A stretch of DNA of 64,000 bases from Chelatococcus caeni (GCF_014196925.1 NZ_JACIEN010000004.1:372001-436000); one strand, 5' to 3'. Numbered from the stretch's first letter, positions 32,440 through 41,000 are shown. Translations and numbers: made by a program. Notes: generated by a model not told the origin, from the letters alone.

Positions 32440-33683
32440 CCACCGCCGGCCGGCACCGCGCTCCGATCTTCGCAATGTCCCGTAACCTCGGGCAGCGCAG
32501 GGGCGAGCATGAAGGGCAGGAAGCCCTGCAGCCACAGCCCGAAGGCGGTCGCCCACAGGACGGCGGCGAGGCCGTAGTGCATCCCGTGAAGCACCGAAGC
32601 AAGGCCGGTCTCGGGGGCGGTGCGCACCAGCGCGGCCATCGCGACAAGCAGGAACGCGGCCCTCGCCTGCCACGGTATCGCCAGTGGCCGGCCGGTGTGC
32701 CTGAGGCCTGCGACGGTGAAGACGGCGAGCACCGCGATGCCGAGGCAGCCCATGGCAAGCATGTGCAGCCCGGCCGCGGGCGAGACGGGTGCCCCGAGCT
32801 GCCCCGCGCCGATGAACAGAAGACCGATCCCCGCTGCGGCATTCGCGCCGGCCAGAGCCAGCACGTGACTTGCCAGCACGCTGCGCCCCACGAACCATTC
32901 CGCCAGCCGGTCCATGAAGGCCGCGCCGGCGGCGAGCGCGAGGAAGGCCGGCGCCGCGGACTGCGGAAAGGCGAGCTGAGCCGCCGCATAGAGGGCCGCG
33001 AGCCCGGCGGCGAGATTCTGGCGCCCGGGATGGGGCCTATAGGGCGTCGTCTCGCCAGAAGGATCGAGCGCGAGGTTGAGCACGACCACGTTGATCCGCG
33101 ACAGCGACAGCGCGAACAGGATGACGAAGACGAGGAGGCTCGCGGCGAGCAGGCGCTGCGCGAGGGCAAATTCGCCCGCCATCCAGGCGAGGCGGATGGC
33201 CATTTCAGCCGCAACGAGCACCACGAGCCAGGCCGCGAAGGACCAGTGACGCCACAGGCGCCGCCGCGCCATCGGGACGGCGACATGGGCAAGGAGCAGC
33301 GACAGGAAGGCGGCATCACCGGCGAGCGCCAGCGGCACGAGCCAATCGGCGGCGAGAAGCCCGACGATGCGCCCCGGCAGCCAGAGCCCCACGAGGAGCA
33401 GGAGCGCCCGGCCGCGGGCCCGGTCCGTATCGGTCCATTCCGGCACGGCCGAGGTCAGGAAGCCGGCGAGTGCGGCGCCATAGGTGCCGAAGACCATTTC
33501 GTGCGCATGCCATTGGCCCTGCGGCACCGCACCCGAGAAAGGCAGGTCGAACGAGAAGGCCAGCGTCCACAGGAGCGGCCAGAGGGCGCCGTGCGAGGCG
33601 GCGACAGGAAAGAAGAGGCGCAGGCCCTCGTCGAGGAGAAGCTGCGGCGAGTGCCTGACCGAACGGTCGCTGGAGGCGCTCAT
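32436..33683 (-). CDS. nnrS: NnrS family membrane protein
   Basis: The 415-residue protein has about twelve membrane helices. It shows the NnrS hallmark GQWHAHEMVFGTYGAALAGFLTSAVPEWT near residues 57-85, with HMLAMGCLGIAVLAVF and VLHGMHYGLA later. NnrS is a haem- and copper-containing membrane protein that protects against nitric oxide and its metal-nitrosyl products. It overlaps the ABC ATPase gene by 4 nt (ATGA) and is the last gene of a minus-strand operon beginning at 36175, divergent from an Rrf2/NsrR-like repressor. That context supports induction by nitric oxide. Confidence 0.9.
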   Translation of the reverse strand: MSASSDRSVRHSPQLLLDEGLRLFFPVAASHGALWPLLWTLAFSFDLPFSGAVPQGQWHAHEMVFGTYGAALAGFLTSAVPEWTDTDRARGRALLLLVGLWLPGRIVGLLAADWLVPLALAGDAAFLSLLLAHVAVPMARRRLWRHWSFAAWLVVLVAAEMAIRLAWMAGEFALAQRLLAASLLVFVILFALSLSRINVVVLNLALDPSGETTPYRPHPGRQNLAAGLAALYAAAQLAFPQSAAPAFLALAAGAAFMDRLAEWFVGRSVLASHVLALAGANAAAGIGLLFIGAGQLGAPVSPAAGLHMLAMGCLGIAVLAVFTVAGLRHTGRPLAIPWQARAAFLLVAMAALVRTAPETGLASVLHGMHYGLAAVLWATAFGLWLQGFLPFMLAPALPEVTGHCEDRSAVPAGGG

Positions 33684-34420
33684 TGCAGCCGCCCGGCCCC
33701 GTCGAGGAGTTCGGCGAAGGCCTCTTCGCGCGACCAGGCGGCCACGAGGTCGAAGACGAAGCGCTCGTCCCGCGCGCCGGGCCGGCCGGGGACGGCCCGC
33801 AGGTCGACGATGCCGCGCCGGCGCGCCGAGAGCACGACCAGCCGGTCGGCGATGCGCGCGGCCTCACCGAGATCGTGCGTCACGAAGAGGGCGCAGAAGC
33901 CCTCGCGCGCCGCCGCCTGCGCGAGGTGATCCTGCATCATGCGGCGCAGGCCGACATCGACGGCCGAGAACGGCTCGTCGAGAAAGACCACGTCCGGCGC
34001 CACGGCGAGCGCGCGGGCCACCGCCGCACGCTGGCGCATGCCGCCGGAGAGCTCCGCCGGGAACTTGCCGAGATCATCCGCCTCGAGGCCCACCTCCCTT
34101 GCCCGCGCCGCGGCGATCTCTCGCCTGTGCCGACGCGGCGTCCCGGCGCAGGCGAGCCCATAGGCGATGTTGTCGCGCGCCGTCAGCCACGGCAGCAGCC
34201 GGGGCTCCTGGAAGACGATGGCGTGGCGCCGGTAGGCGCGGTGCACGCGGCCGCGCAGCGGCACGACGAGACCCGCTGCGATCTGCATGAGCGTCGTCTT
34301 GCCGCAGCCGGAGGGACCGACGAGGGCGACGATCTCGCCGGCGGCGAAGGCGAGGTTCATGCCCTCGATGACCGTGCGGCCGAGGAAGGCGTGGCCGATG
34401 TTCTCGAGCCGCAGCTTCAT
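33680..34420 (-). CDS. ABC transporter ATP-binding protein (nitrate/sulfonate/taurine family)
   Basis: The 246-residue protein is a single ATPase domain: Walker A VGPSGCGKTTL (near residues 38-48), Q-loop IVFQEPRLLPWLTARDNI, signature [16 protein letters not shown] and Walker B VVFLDEPFSAVD. The QEPRLLPW segment is typical of SsuB/TauB/NrtD-like ATPases. The ATG at 34420 overlaps the permease stop (34417) by 4 nt. It belongs to the transporter coupled to NnrS. Confidence 0.92.
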   Translation of the reverse strand: MKLRLENIGHAFLGRTVIEGMNLAFAAGEIVALVGPSGCGKTTLMQIAAGLVVPLRGRVHRAYRRHAIVFQEPRLLPWLTARDNIAYGLACAGTPRRHRREIAAARAREVGLEADDLGKFPAELSGGMRQRAAVARALAVAPDVVFLDEPFSAVDVGLRRMMQDHLAQAAAREGFCALFVTHDLGEAARIADRLVVLSARRRGIVDLRAVPGRPGARDERFVFDLVAAWSREEAFAELLDGAGRLQ

Positions 34421-35226
34421 CGCTTGACGCCCCAGGGTTGGCCGGCCGTGCGCCAGCGCTCGGCCGCCTCCCGCAGCGGCTGCAGGACGAGATGGTCGCT
34501 GCCGAGCGCGCAGAGGACGACGAGGACCGTCAGGGCCATCACCTGCGGGATGTCGAACAGGGCGCGCGCCTTGGCGAGCGCGCCGCCGATGCCGCCGGAA
34601 TTGCCGAGCAGCTCCGCCATGACCGCGACCTTCCAGGCCGTGCCGATGGCCGTCGTCCAGGCCGCGAAGAGATAGGAGAGAAGATGCGGCAGCGTCACGT
34701 CCCGGAAGCGGCGGAGCGGTCCGGCACCGAAGGCGCGCGCCATGGCATCGAGGCCGCGGTCCCGCGTCGCCACGCCTTCCAGCGCCCCCGCAAAGGAGAT
34801 GGGCAACGCGGCGACGATCACGGTCGCGACGGCCGAGCCGCCGGAGGCGCCGAACCAGATGAGGGCGAGGACGATCCACGAGATCGGCGGCACGCCGAGG
34901 ATGAAGGTGACGACCGGCTTCATCAGCCTCAGAGCGGCGAAGGAATAGCCCGCGATGGTCCCCGCCGCCGTGCCGATGCCGGCGGCAAGGAGAAAGCCGG
35001 TGAGCGCGCGTAGTCCCGTCTCCTTCACGGCCGCGCCCAAGCCCGGCTCCGTCGCGAGATCGGCGAGCGTCATGAGCGTCGTCAGCGGGTCCGGCAGGAC
35101 GAAATCCCCGTAGAGCTCGTGTGCCGCCTGCCAGGCGGCAGCAAGGCACAGAAGCCCCGTCGCCCCGGCCCAGGCCGACCAGAGATAGCGTCCGAGCCAG
35201 GCGGCGGCCCGTGCTTCAGAGCGCAT
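34417..35226 (-). CDS. ABC transporter permease (SsuC/TauC-like)
   Basis: The 269-residue permease has about six membrane helices. The segments LGVPPISWIVLALIWFG and GLDAMARAFGAGPLRRFRDVTLPHLLSYLF are the typical nitrate/sulfonate permease core and EAA loop. The start is taken as the ATG at 35226 (MRSEARAA), which overlaps the binding-protein stop by 11 nt; an ATG at 35238 is possible. It works with the ATPase and the binding protein on either side. Confidence 0.9.
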   Translation of the reverse strand: MRSEARAAAWLGRYLWSAWAGATGLLCLAAAWQAAHELYGDFVLPDPLTTLMTLADLATEPGLGAAVKETGLRALTGFLLAAGIGTAAGTIAGYSFAALRLMKPVVTFILGVPPISWIVLALIWFGASGGSAVATVIVAALPISFAGALEGVATRDRGLDAMARAFGAGPLRRFRDVTLPHLLSYLFAAWTTAIGTAWKVAVMAELLGNSGGIGGALAKARALFDIPQVMALTVLVVLCALGSDHLVLQPLREAAERWRTAGQPWGVKR

Positions 35227-36175
35227 AGAAGCCGGCATCAGGCTGCCTGCCGCCGATGATGCGCGGATCGTCCTCGGCGAGGGCGGCGAAGAAGCCCGTC
35301 AGCGCCTCGCGGGCAGCGGAGGCACGCAAGGCGACGAGATTGCTCGAGGCGATCGCGCGCCCGACAACCGGTGCCGGCAGTTCGAGGGCGGCTGCGGCCG
35401 CACCGCCCGCCGCCGCCGGATCGGCCTTCACGCGGGCAAGGGCCGCTTCGAGCGCGCCCTGCAGGGCCTCAAGCCCTTCCCCACCCAGCCTGTCGGCGAG
35501 CGCTGGCGTCACGGCGAGGCCGGCCTGCGGCATGGAGGCCGCACCCGTGGCCGCCTGCCAGGCCCGCCGGCAATCGACGGCGCGCACCAGTTCCTTGCCC
35601 GCCATGCCGCCGCGCAGGATGGCGGCCGAGGCCGCCGGCTCCGACAGGAGCGCGGCATCGACCCGCCCCGCGAGGAGGAGCTGGACGGCCTCTGGCGGCG
35701 AGCCGACGTAGTCGAGATGGATGTCCTTGCCGGGCGTGAGACCAGCCTTGGCCAGGAGCCGCTGCAGCACGAGGTCGGGCATGTCGTTGGCGAAGGGCAC
35801 CGCGATGCGCCGGCCGGCAAGCCCGGCAACTCCCTCGGGCCCGGGCGTGCCGACGACATGGAGCAGCCCCTCCGTCAGGACGTTGAGAAGCCGCAGGCCC
35901 GCGCCGCGATTGTAGAAATTGGCCGCGACATAAGTCGGCACCACGACCGCCTGCATCGTACCGCCCGCGATCCCGGCGCGCATCTCGTCCGGCGAGCGCC
36001 AGACGCGAAAGTCGACGGACTGGCCCCGGATCTCCCCCTCGGCCGCGGCCTGCGCGAGGACGACGGAGGGCGCGGCCGGCGGACCCCAGAGCGTCAGGGC
36101 CTGAGAGCCGGCGAGGGCGGGCCGCACGGCGAGAGCGGCAATGCCTGACAGCATGAGATGACGGCGATCGATCAT
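35216..36175 (-). CDS. ABC transporter substrate-binding protein (NrtT/TauT-like) linked to NnrS
   Basis: The 319-residue protein starts at 36175 with MIDRRHLMLSGIAALAVRPALAG, an N-terminus with a twin-arginine-like DRRHLM and a hydrophobic stretch. The mature part is a cluster 2-type binding protein (GIAGGTMQAVVVPTYVAANFY; GRRIAVPFANDMPDLVLQRLL; LAGRVDAALLSEPAASAA). Similar proteins bind oxyanions, sulfonates or thiamine-like molecules, and the ligand here is unknown. It heads the operon with the permease, ATPase and NnrS, and is divergent from the NsrR-like gene. Confidence 0.88.
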   Translation of the reverse strand: MIDRRHLMLSGIAALAVRPALAGSQALTLWGPPAAPSVVLAQAAAEGEIRGQSVDFRVWRSPDEMRAGIAGGTMQAVVVPTYVAANFYNRGAGLRLLNVLTEGLLHVVGTPGPEGVAGLAGRRIAVPFANDMPDLVLQRLLAKAGLTPGKDIHLDYVGSPPEAVQLLLAGRVDAALLSEPAASAAILRGGMAGKELVRAVDCRRAWQAATGAASMPQAGLAVTPALADRLGGEGLEALQGALEAALARVKADPAAAGGAAAAALELPAPVVGRAIASSNLVALRASAAREALTGFFAALAEDDPRIIGGRQPDAGFYAL

Positions 36176-36270
36176 GACCAATCCTCGGTTTCGTCGGGCC
36201 TCCGGCCCGATCGCAGGCAGGCGGGAGCATCCGGTCGGCACGCGAGCCTCCGCCTTTGGAACATTTAAAA

Positions 36271-36289
36271 AGACATATTTGCTATGTCT
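36271..36289. promoter_or_regulatory. Perfect 7-bp inverted repeat upstream of the NnrS-ABC operon
   Basis: AGACATA (36271-36277) and TATGTCT (36283-36289) are exact inverted repeats with a 5-nt centre in an A/T-rich stretch about 95 nt before the binding-protein start. The half-site distance equals that of the NsrR-like site at 36348-36370. It is a candidate operator for the divergent Rrf2 repressor or another NO-responsive regulator. Confidence 0.5.
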
Positions 36290-36347
36290 CTTTTATCGCG
36301 CAGGGTTGCCGGCCCCTGTCAAGGGCGGTCGCACGACACATGTTGAA

Positions 36348-36370
36348 AAATCGCATTAGGGATGCATCTT
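36348..36370. promoter_or_regulatory. NsrR-like operator before the Rrf2 gene
   Basis: The right half ATGCATCTT (36362-36370) is an exact NsrR half-site, as I recall the published AAGATGCAT / ATGCATCTT consensus. The left half AAATCGCAT (36348-36356) matches six of nine. The 9-5-9 layout equals that of known NsrR operators. It lies about 40 nt before the Rrf2 start codon, suggesting autoregulation. Confidence 0.55.
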
Positions 36371-36406
36371 TTCTGAAGCCACCTTCGGGCACGGGAGCAT
36401 GCGGCC

Positions 36407-36832
36407 ATGAGGCTCACGAACTTTTCCGACTACGCACTGCGCATGCTGATGCTCGCGGCATCGGCCGGCGAACGGCTCATCACCATCGAGGAGACGGCGC
36501 GCACCTTCGACATCTCCCGCGCCCATCTGATGAAGGTGGCGACGGCGCTGACCCGGGCAGGCTTCCTGAAGGCGGTGCGCGGCCGGTCCGGCGGCCTGGC
36601 CCTGGCACATGACCCGAAGGACATCAGGCTCGGCGACGTGGTGCGGGCGACCGAGCCCGATTTCCATCTCGTCGAATGCTTCGCCACGGGCGATGCCTGC
36701 CTCATCACGCGGCCCTGCCGGCTGCCGCGCATCCTGCGCGAGGCGCTCGACGCCTTCACCGCGACGCTCGACCGCTACACCCTCGCCGACATCATGCTGA
36801 AGCCCGAGGACTTTCTGGCGCCGGCCGCCTGA
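36407..36832 (+). CDS. nsrR: Rrf2 family regulator, NsrR-like (nitric-oxide-sensing repressor)
   Basis: The 141-residue protein has the Rrf2 winged helix (about residues 1-70: LTNFSDYALRMLMLAA; ITIEETARTFDISRAHLMKVATAL; RGRSGGLALA). Three cysteines, C91, C98 and C104, are spaced C-x6-C-x5-C, the arrangement that holds the Fe-S cluster in NsrR. Divergent NnrS-transporter genes and an NsrR-like palindrome in its promoter support NO sensing. The gene name is a family assignment. IscR or RirA roles are less likely because neither Suf/Isc nor iron-uptake genes are near. Confidence 0.85.
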   Translation: MRLTNFSDYALRMLMLAASAGERLITIEETARTFDISRAHLMKVATALTRAGFLKAVRGRSGGLALAHDPKDIRLGDVVRATEPDFHLVECFATGDACLITRPCRLPRILREALDAFTATLDRYTLADIMLKPEDFLAPAA

Positions 36833-36871
36833 GGCGAGGCGCGCCGCATACCGTCATGACCGGAGCACCGG

Positions 36872-37177
36872 ATGGGACATGTCAGACGCCTGAACCGCAG
36901 CAGTGACGGGGGCTTCCTCGTCGACGCGACGCTGCTCGGCGACCTCCTCGCCATCGCGCCCTCCGCGCTGCCTGACCTGATGCGCGCGGGCGAGGTCACC
37001 AGCCTGTGCGAGCGCGGCGAGGACGAGCACCGGGGGCAGTACCGGCTGACCTTCTTCCACAAGGGGCGCCGGGTGCGCCTCACCGTGGATGAGGCGGGCG
37101 AGGTGCTCCAGCAGTCTGTCGTCGATTTCGGCGACCGCGCCTTGCCCGGGGCCATGCACCGCCCGGGCGGGCCCTGA
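36872..37177 (+). CDS. Conserved hypothetical protein, 101 aa (DUF6522-like)
   Basis: The 101-residue soluble protein has the segments FLVDATLLGDLLAIAPSALPDLMRAGEVTSLCERGEDE and YRLTFFHKGRRVRLTVDEAGEVL. This resembles a small family I know as DUF6522, often found next to nitrogen-oxide or respiratory genes; that memory is not certain. A single Cys sits in SLCERG. GGAG precedes the ATG at 36872. It follows the NsrR-like gene by 39 nt and may be co-transcribed with it. Confidence 0.75.
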   Translation: MGHVRRLNRSSDGGFLVDATLLGDLLAIAPSALPDLMRAGEVTSLCERGEDEHRGQYRLTFFHKGRRVRLTVDEAGEVLQQSVVDFGDRALPGAMHRPGGP

Positions 37178-37183
37178 CGGCCG

Positions 37184-38083
37184 TCAATTGATGGATGGGT
37201 CGGCGCGCAGGCGCTCGGCGGCGAAGTCGAGGAAGGCGCGCACGCGCGCCGATGCGCGCCGCCCCTCCTGATGCACCAGATGGATGGGAACGGACCGGGG
37301 CTCGAATGCGGCGAGCACGATCTTGAGCCGGCCCGCCGCCAGTTCCGGCGCCACCATGTAGGACAGGACGCGGGTGATGCCGTGGCCCTCGACGGCGGCC
37401 GTGATCGCCATCTCCGCCGTGTTGACGACGAGCCGCGGCGCCGGCCGCACGGCGATCTCCCGCGCCTCGTCCCGGAACATCCACTCCGCCACCGGCGTCA
37501 GGCCGCGGAAGGCGATCGTGCGGTGATGCGCGAGATCCTGCGGCTCCTGCGGAATGCCGTGTTCGGCGAGATAGGCGGGCGAGGCGCAGACGACCCGCCG
37601 CACCGAGCCGACGCGCAGGGCCGTCAGGCCTGAATCGGGCAGTTCGGCAATGCGCACGGCGACGTCGAGCCCCTCCTCCATCAGGTTGACCACGCGGTCG
37701 ACGAAGAACGTGCGCGCCGTCACCTCCGGAAAACGGTCGAGAAAGGCGAGCAGGATCGGCGCCACATACATGCGGCCGAAGAGCACCGACGCCGTGATCG
37801 ACAGCTGCCCGCGCGGCTCGCGGTGCAGGCCCGCGGCCGTCTCCTCCGCCTCGTCGATCTCGGCGAGGATGCGCCGGCAATCGTCGAGATAGCGCCGTCC
37901 CGCATCGGTGAGGCGGACGTTGCGCGTGGTGCGGTTGAGCAGGCGGGTGCCGAGCCGCTCCTCGATCGCCGCGACCGCGCGGGTGACGACGGGCGGCGAC
38001 AGGGACAGCCGGCGCGCCGCCGCCGCAAAACCCTCCTCCTCCGCGACGGCGACGAAGACCGCCATGGCCTGGAAACGGTCCAT
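37184..38083 (-). CDS. LysR family transcriptional regulator
   Basis: The 299-residue protein has an N-terminal LysR winged helix (about residues 1-60: MAVFVAVAEEEGFAAAARRLSLSPPVVTRAVAAIEERLGTRLLNRTTR) and a periplasmic-binding-type effector domain. The NRTTRNVRLTDAGRRYL segment is standard. It is divergent from the operon at 38210-40944 (AhpD-like, PNPOx-ferredoxin-reductase fusion, HPP protein), which it probably controls. Effector unknown. Confidence 0.92.
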   Translation of the reverse strand: MDRFQAMAVFVAVAEEEGFAAAARRLSLSPPVVTRAVAAIEERLGTRLLNRTTRNVRLTDAGRRYLDDCRRILAEIDEAEETAAGLHREPRGQLSITASVLFGRMYVAPILLAFLDRFPEVTARTFFVDRVVNLMEEGLDVAVRIAELPDSGLTALRVGSVRRVVCASPAYLAEHGIPQEPQDLAHHRTIAFRGLTPVAEWMFRDEAREIAVRPAPRLVVNTAEMAITAAVEGHGITRVLSYMVAPELAAGRLKIVLAAFEPRSVPIHLVHQEGRRASARVRAFLDFAAERLRADPSIN

Positions 38084-38209
38084 GAGATTATTCCACCTGC
38101 CGCAATGGTCAGTTGCCTTCTATCGGCATTCTATACAGCTGATGAAATTACCATTGTCCAGTGCACCGGATGCAAGACACCCGGCATCCCCGGACAGAAA
38201 GGCTCTCCC

Positions 38210-38752
38210 ATGGCTCGCATTTCCGCAGTCGATCCCGCCGCCGCAACGGGCGAGGCGAAGGCGCTGCTCGACGCCGTTCAGGCCAAGCTCGGCATGACGC
38301 CGAACTTCCTGCGCGTGCTCGCCCAATCCCCCGCCGCGCTCGGCGCCTTCCTCGGCCTCTACGCCATTGCCGAGAACGGCAGCCTCGACCCGCAGACGCG
38401 CGAGCGGATCGCGCTGGCCCTGGCCGAGCAGAATGCCTGCGAATACTGCCTCTCCGCCCATACGGCGATCGGCCGCAAGGCCGGCCTGAGCAGCGCCGAG
38501 ATGGAGGCGAACCGCCGCGGCTCCTCCGAGGATGCCAGGGCCGCCGCCGCCGTCGCCTTCGCGCGGGCGCTCGTCGAACACAAGGGCGAGGTCACGACGG
38601 CGGAAATCGAAGCCGTGCGTGCGGCCGGCTTCGGCGATGCCGAGATCGTCGAGATCATCGTCCATGTCGGCATGAACCTCACCACCAACATCCTCGGCAA
38701 GGCGAGCCGCGTCGAGATCGACTTCCCCAGGGTCACGCTCCAGGCGGCCTGA
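38210..38752 (+). CDS. Carboxymuconolactone decarboxylase/AhpD-like protein
   Basis: The 180-residue protein has the AhpD active-site motif ACEYCLSAHTAIGRKAG (CxxC plus downstream His, near residue 80-95) in an all-helical fold. Proteins of this type act as thiol peroxidases or alkylhydroperoxidase partners. The start at 38210 (MARISAVD) follows GGCTCTCCC. It is the first gene of a three-gene plus-strand operon next to a LysR regulator. A redox or peroxide-detoxifying role is likely. Confidence 0.88.
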   Translation: MARISAVDPAAATGEAKALLDAVQAKLGMTPNFLRVLAQSPAALGAFLGLYAIAENGSLDPQTRERIALALAEQNACEYCLSAHTAIGRKAGLSSAEMEANRRGSSEDARAAAAVAFARALVEHKGEVTTAEIEAVRAAGFGDAEIVEIIVHVGMNLTTNILGKASRVEIDFPRVTLQAA

Positions 38753-38815
38753 CGTCACCCTTCCATGCCCCGCGCCCGGCGCCTCCGCGCCGGGCCTATC
38801 CCGGAGCACGCGATC

Positions 38816-40411
38816 ATGGCCCGCGCATTCGCGAAGATCGCCTTCACCCCGAGCGTCAAGGCGGCCCAGACCCGCTACGGGAGCCGCGCCACCTATGCCG
38901 GTCTCGATGCGGCAGGCGACACGCATGATGTCATCACCCCCCGCGAGGCGACGTTCATCGAGGCCCGCGACGGCTTCTACCAGGCGAGCGTCGGCGAAGG
39001 CGGGTGGCCCTATGTCCAGTTCCGCGGCGGGCCGCGCGGCTTCCTCAAGGTGCTCGGCGAGCGGACCATCGGCTATGCCGATTTCCGCGGCAACGTGCAG
39101 TACATCAGCGTCGGCAACATCGCCGCCGACGGGCGCGTGGCGCTGATCCTCATGGACTATGCCAACCGCCGCCGGCTGAAGATCTGGGGCCGGGCCCGCA
39201 TCGTGCACGAGGACGAGGACCCCGGCCTTGTCGCGCGGCTGGAGAACCCCGCCTATCGCGCACGCGTCGAGCGGGCCGTCGTCATCACGGTCGAGGCCTT
39301 CGACTGGAACTGCCCGCAGCACATCGTGCCGCGCTTCACCGAGGACGAGATCGCCGCGCTCACGGCCCCGCTGCAGCGGCAGATCGAGCAGCTCTCGGCC
39401 GAGAACCGGCGACTTGCGTCAGCCGGCACCGCCGAGGCCATCGGCAATGGTCCGCTTTCGCTCGTCGTGTCGGCCATCCGCCAGCTCACGCCGAAGGTCC
39501 GCCTCTACGAGCTGCGCTCACCCTCCGGCGAGGCCCTGCCGCCCTGGACGGCCGGCGCCCATCTCCACGTTCCCGTATGCCTTGCGGACGGACGCGAGCA
39601 AACGCGCAGCTATTCGCTCGCCGGCGACCCGGCCGAGCGCCGGCATTACGAGATCGCCGTGCGCCTCGACGAGGACGGCCGGGGCGGCTCGGCCGCACTC
39701 CATCGCGACATCGGGCTCGGCACCGTCCTGCGGTGCGGCCTGCCCGCCAACCGCTTTCCCCTGCACACTGACGAACGGCCCGCCATCCTGATCGCCGGCG
39801 GCATCGGCATCACGCCCTTCAGGGCCATGGCGCTGGCGCTTTCGGCAGGCAATCGGCCGTTCACGCTGCACTACGTCGCGCCGACCGCATCGGACATGGC
39901 CTTCCACGACGATCTTGCGGCGCGCATCGGCGCACGACTGCGGCCCTACACGAGCCGCGGCGACAAGCCCGCGCCGCTCGATGTGAGGCAGGTCCTCGCG
40001 ACCATGCCGGCCGATGCCGTGGTCTATGTCTGCGGACCGGCGCGTCTCATCGATGCGGTCCGGCAAGCGGCGGCGGCCCTCGGCATCGCGCCGGAGCGCC
40101 TGCACTTCGAGCGTTTCACGGCCGGCGAGCCGGCGGCGGACGACGGCCCCACCACCGTCGATCTCGCCCGCTCCGGGCGCACCGTCGCGGTGCGGGCCGA
40201 GGAGACGATCCTCGATGCCGTGATCGCGGCGGGCGTCGACGCGCCTTCCGAGTGCCGCGCCGGCACCTGCGGCACCTGCGCCGTCAAGGTGATCGCCGGA
40301 ACGCCCGACCATCGCGACAGCGTGCTCACGCCCGACGAGCGCGACCGGGCCGGCCTCATGTGCATCTGCGTCTCCCGCGCCGCGACCGAACGGCTCGTCC
40401 TCGACCTCTGA
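38816..40411 (+). CDS. Fusion: PNPOx-like flavin split barrel + ferredoxin-NAD(P) reductase with 2Fe-2S domain
   Basis: The 531-residue protein joins two parts. Residues 1 to about 190 form a pyridoxamine-phosphate-oxidase-like FMN split barrel (PYVQFRGGPRGFLKVLGERTIGYADFRGN). Residues about 210-531 form an oxidoreductase of the VanB/phthalate-dioxygenase-reductase type, with flavin-binding RSYSLAGDP, nucleotide-binding ILIAGGIGITPFRAMA and a C-terminal plant-type ferredoxin (C-x4-C-x2-C in ECRAGTCGTCAVKV, then LMCICVS). It could pass electrons from NAD(P)H through flavin and 2Fe-2S to the split-barrel flavin. The ATG at 38816 has CGGAGCACGCG upstream. Confidence 0.88.
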   Translation: MARAFAKIAFTPSVKAAQTRYGSRATYAGLDAAGDTHDVITPREATFIEARDGFYQASVGEGGWPYVQFRGGPRGFLKVLGERTIGYADFRGNVQYISVGNIAADGRVALILMDYANRRRLKIWGRARIVHEDEDPGLVARLENPAYRARVERAVVITVEAFDWNCPQHIVPRFTEDEIAALTAPLQRQIEQLSAENRRLASAGTAEAIGNGPLSLVVSAIRQLTPKVRLYELRSPSGEALPPWTAGAHLHVPVCLADGREQTRSYSLAGDPAERRHYEIAVRLDEDGRGGSAALHRDIGLGTVLRCGLPANRFPLHTDERPAILIAGGIGITPFRAMALALSAGNRPFTLHYVAPTASDMAFHDDLAARIGARLRPYTSRGDKPAPLDVRQVLATMPADAVVYVCGPARLIDAVRQAAAALGIAPERLHFERFTAGEPAADDGPTTVDLARSGRTVAVRAEETILDAVIAAGVDAPSECRAGTCGTCAVKVIAGTPDHRDSVLTPDERDRAGLMCICVSRAATERLVLDL

Positions 40412-40428
40412 TCGACGAAGTACCCGAC

Positions 40429-40944
40429 ATGACTGAAAGCCGTCTCCTCGCCCGCCTGCGCACGGCCGGCGGCCCGCCCCCTGCCCCATCCGCGCGCGCC
40501 GCGCTGCTCGCCGGCCTCGGAGGGTTTTCGGCAACGCTCACCATGTTCTCGCTCGCCGACTGGTCCGGCGCCGCCTTCATCATGGCGCCGTTCGGCGCAA
40601 GCTGCGTCCTCGCCTTCGCGCTGCCCGACAGTCCGCTGTCGCAGCCGCGCAACATCGTCGGCGGGCATCTGATCGCCGCAGCCATCGGCCTCGGCATGAT
40701 GAGCCTCTTCGGCACGAGTGCGGCCATCATGGCGCTCGCCGTCGGTCTCGCCATCGCCGCGATGCTCGTAACGCGCACGACCCACGCACCGGCCGGCGCC
40801 AACCCGCTCCTCGTCATGCTCGCCGGAGCCGACTGGTCCTTCCTCGTGACGCCGGTCCTCGCCGGCGCGACCACGCTCGTCGCCGTGGCCCTCCTCTATC
40901 ACCGCTGCACCGGGCGAAGGGACTATCCGCGCTACTGGTTGTGA
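40429..40944 (+). CDS. HPP family membrane protein
   Basis: The 171-residue protein has about four to five membrane helices and the HPP hallmark MAPFGASCVLAFALPDSPLSQPRNIVGGHLIAA, with TRTTHAPAGANPLLVML later. HPP-type proteins are integral-membrane proteins; plant homologues have been reported to transport nitrite. The start at 40429 lies 17 nt after the fusion protein stop, so it completes the operon 38210-40944. Proximity to the NnrS/NsrR module is suggestive but not proof of a nitrogen-oxide role. Confidence 0.85.
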   Translation: MTESRLLARLRTAGGPPPAPSARAALLAGLGGFSATLTMFSLADWSGAAFIMAPFGASCVLAFALPDSPLSQPRNIVGGHLIAAAIGLGMMSLFGTSAAIMALAVGLAIAAMLVTRTTHAPAGANPLLVMLAGADWSFLVTPVLAGATTLVAVALLYHRCTGRRDYPRYWL

Positions 40945-40963
40945 GATACCGGCAGGAGCGGCA

Positions 40964-40990
40964 GGGTCACGCTGACGCCCAGGATTTTTT
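40964..40990 (+). terminator. Probable intrinsic terminator after the HPP gene
   Basis: An imperfect stem (GGGTCA at 40964-40969 against TGACGCCC at 40973-40980, with a bulge) is followed four bases later by a run of six T residues (40985-40990). It lies 20 nt after the HPP stop and before the ECF41-type promoter. Confidence 0.4.
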
Positions 40991-41000
40991 CCGCGCCCCA

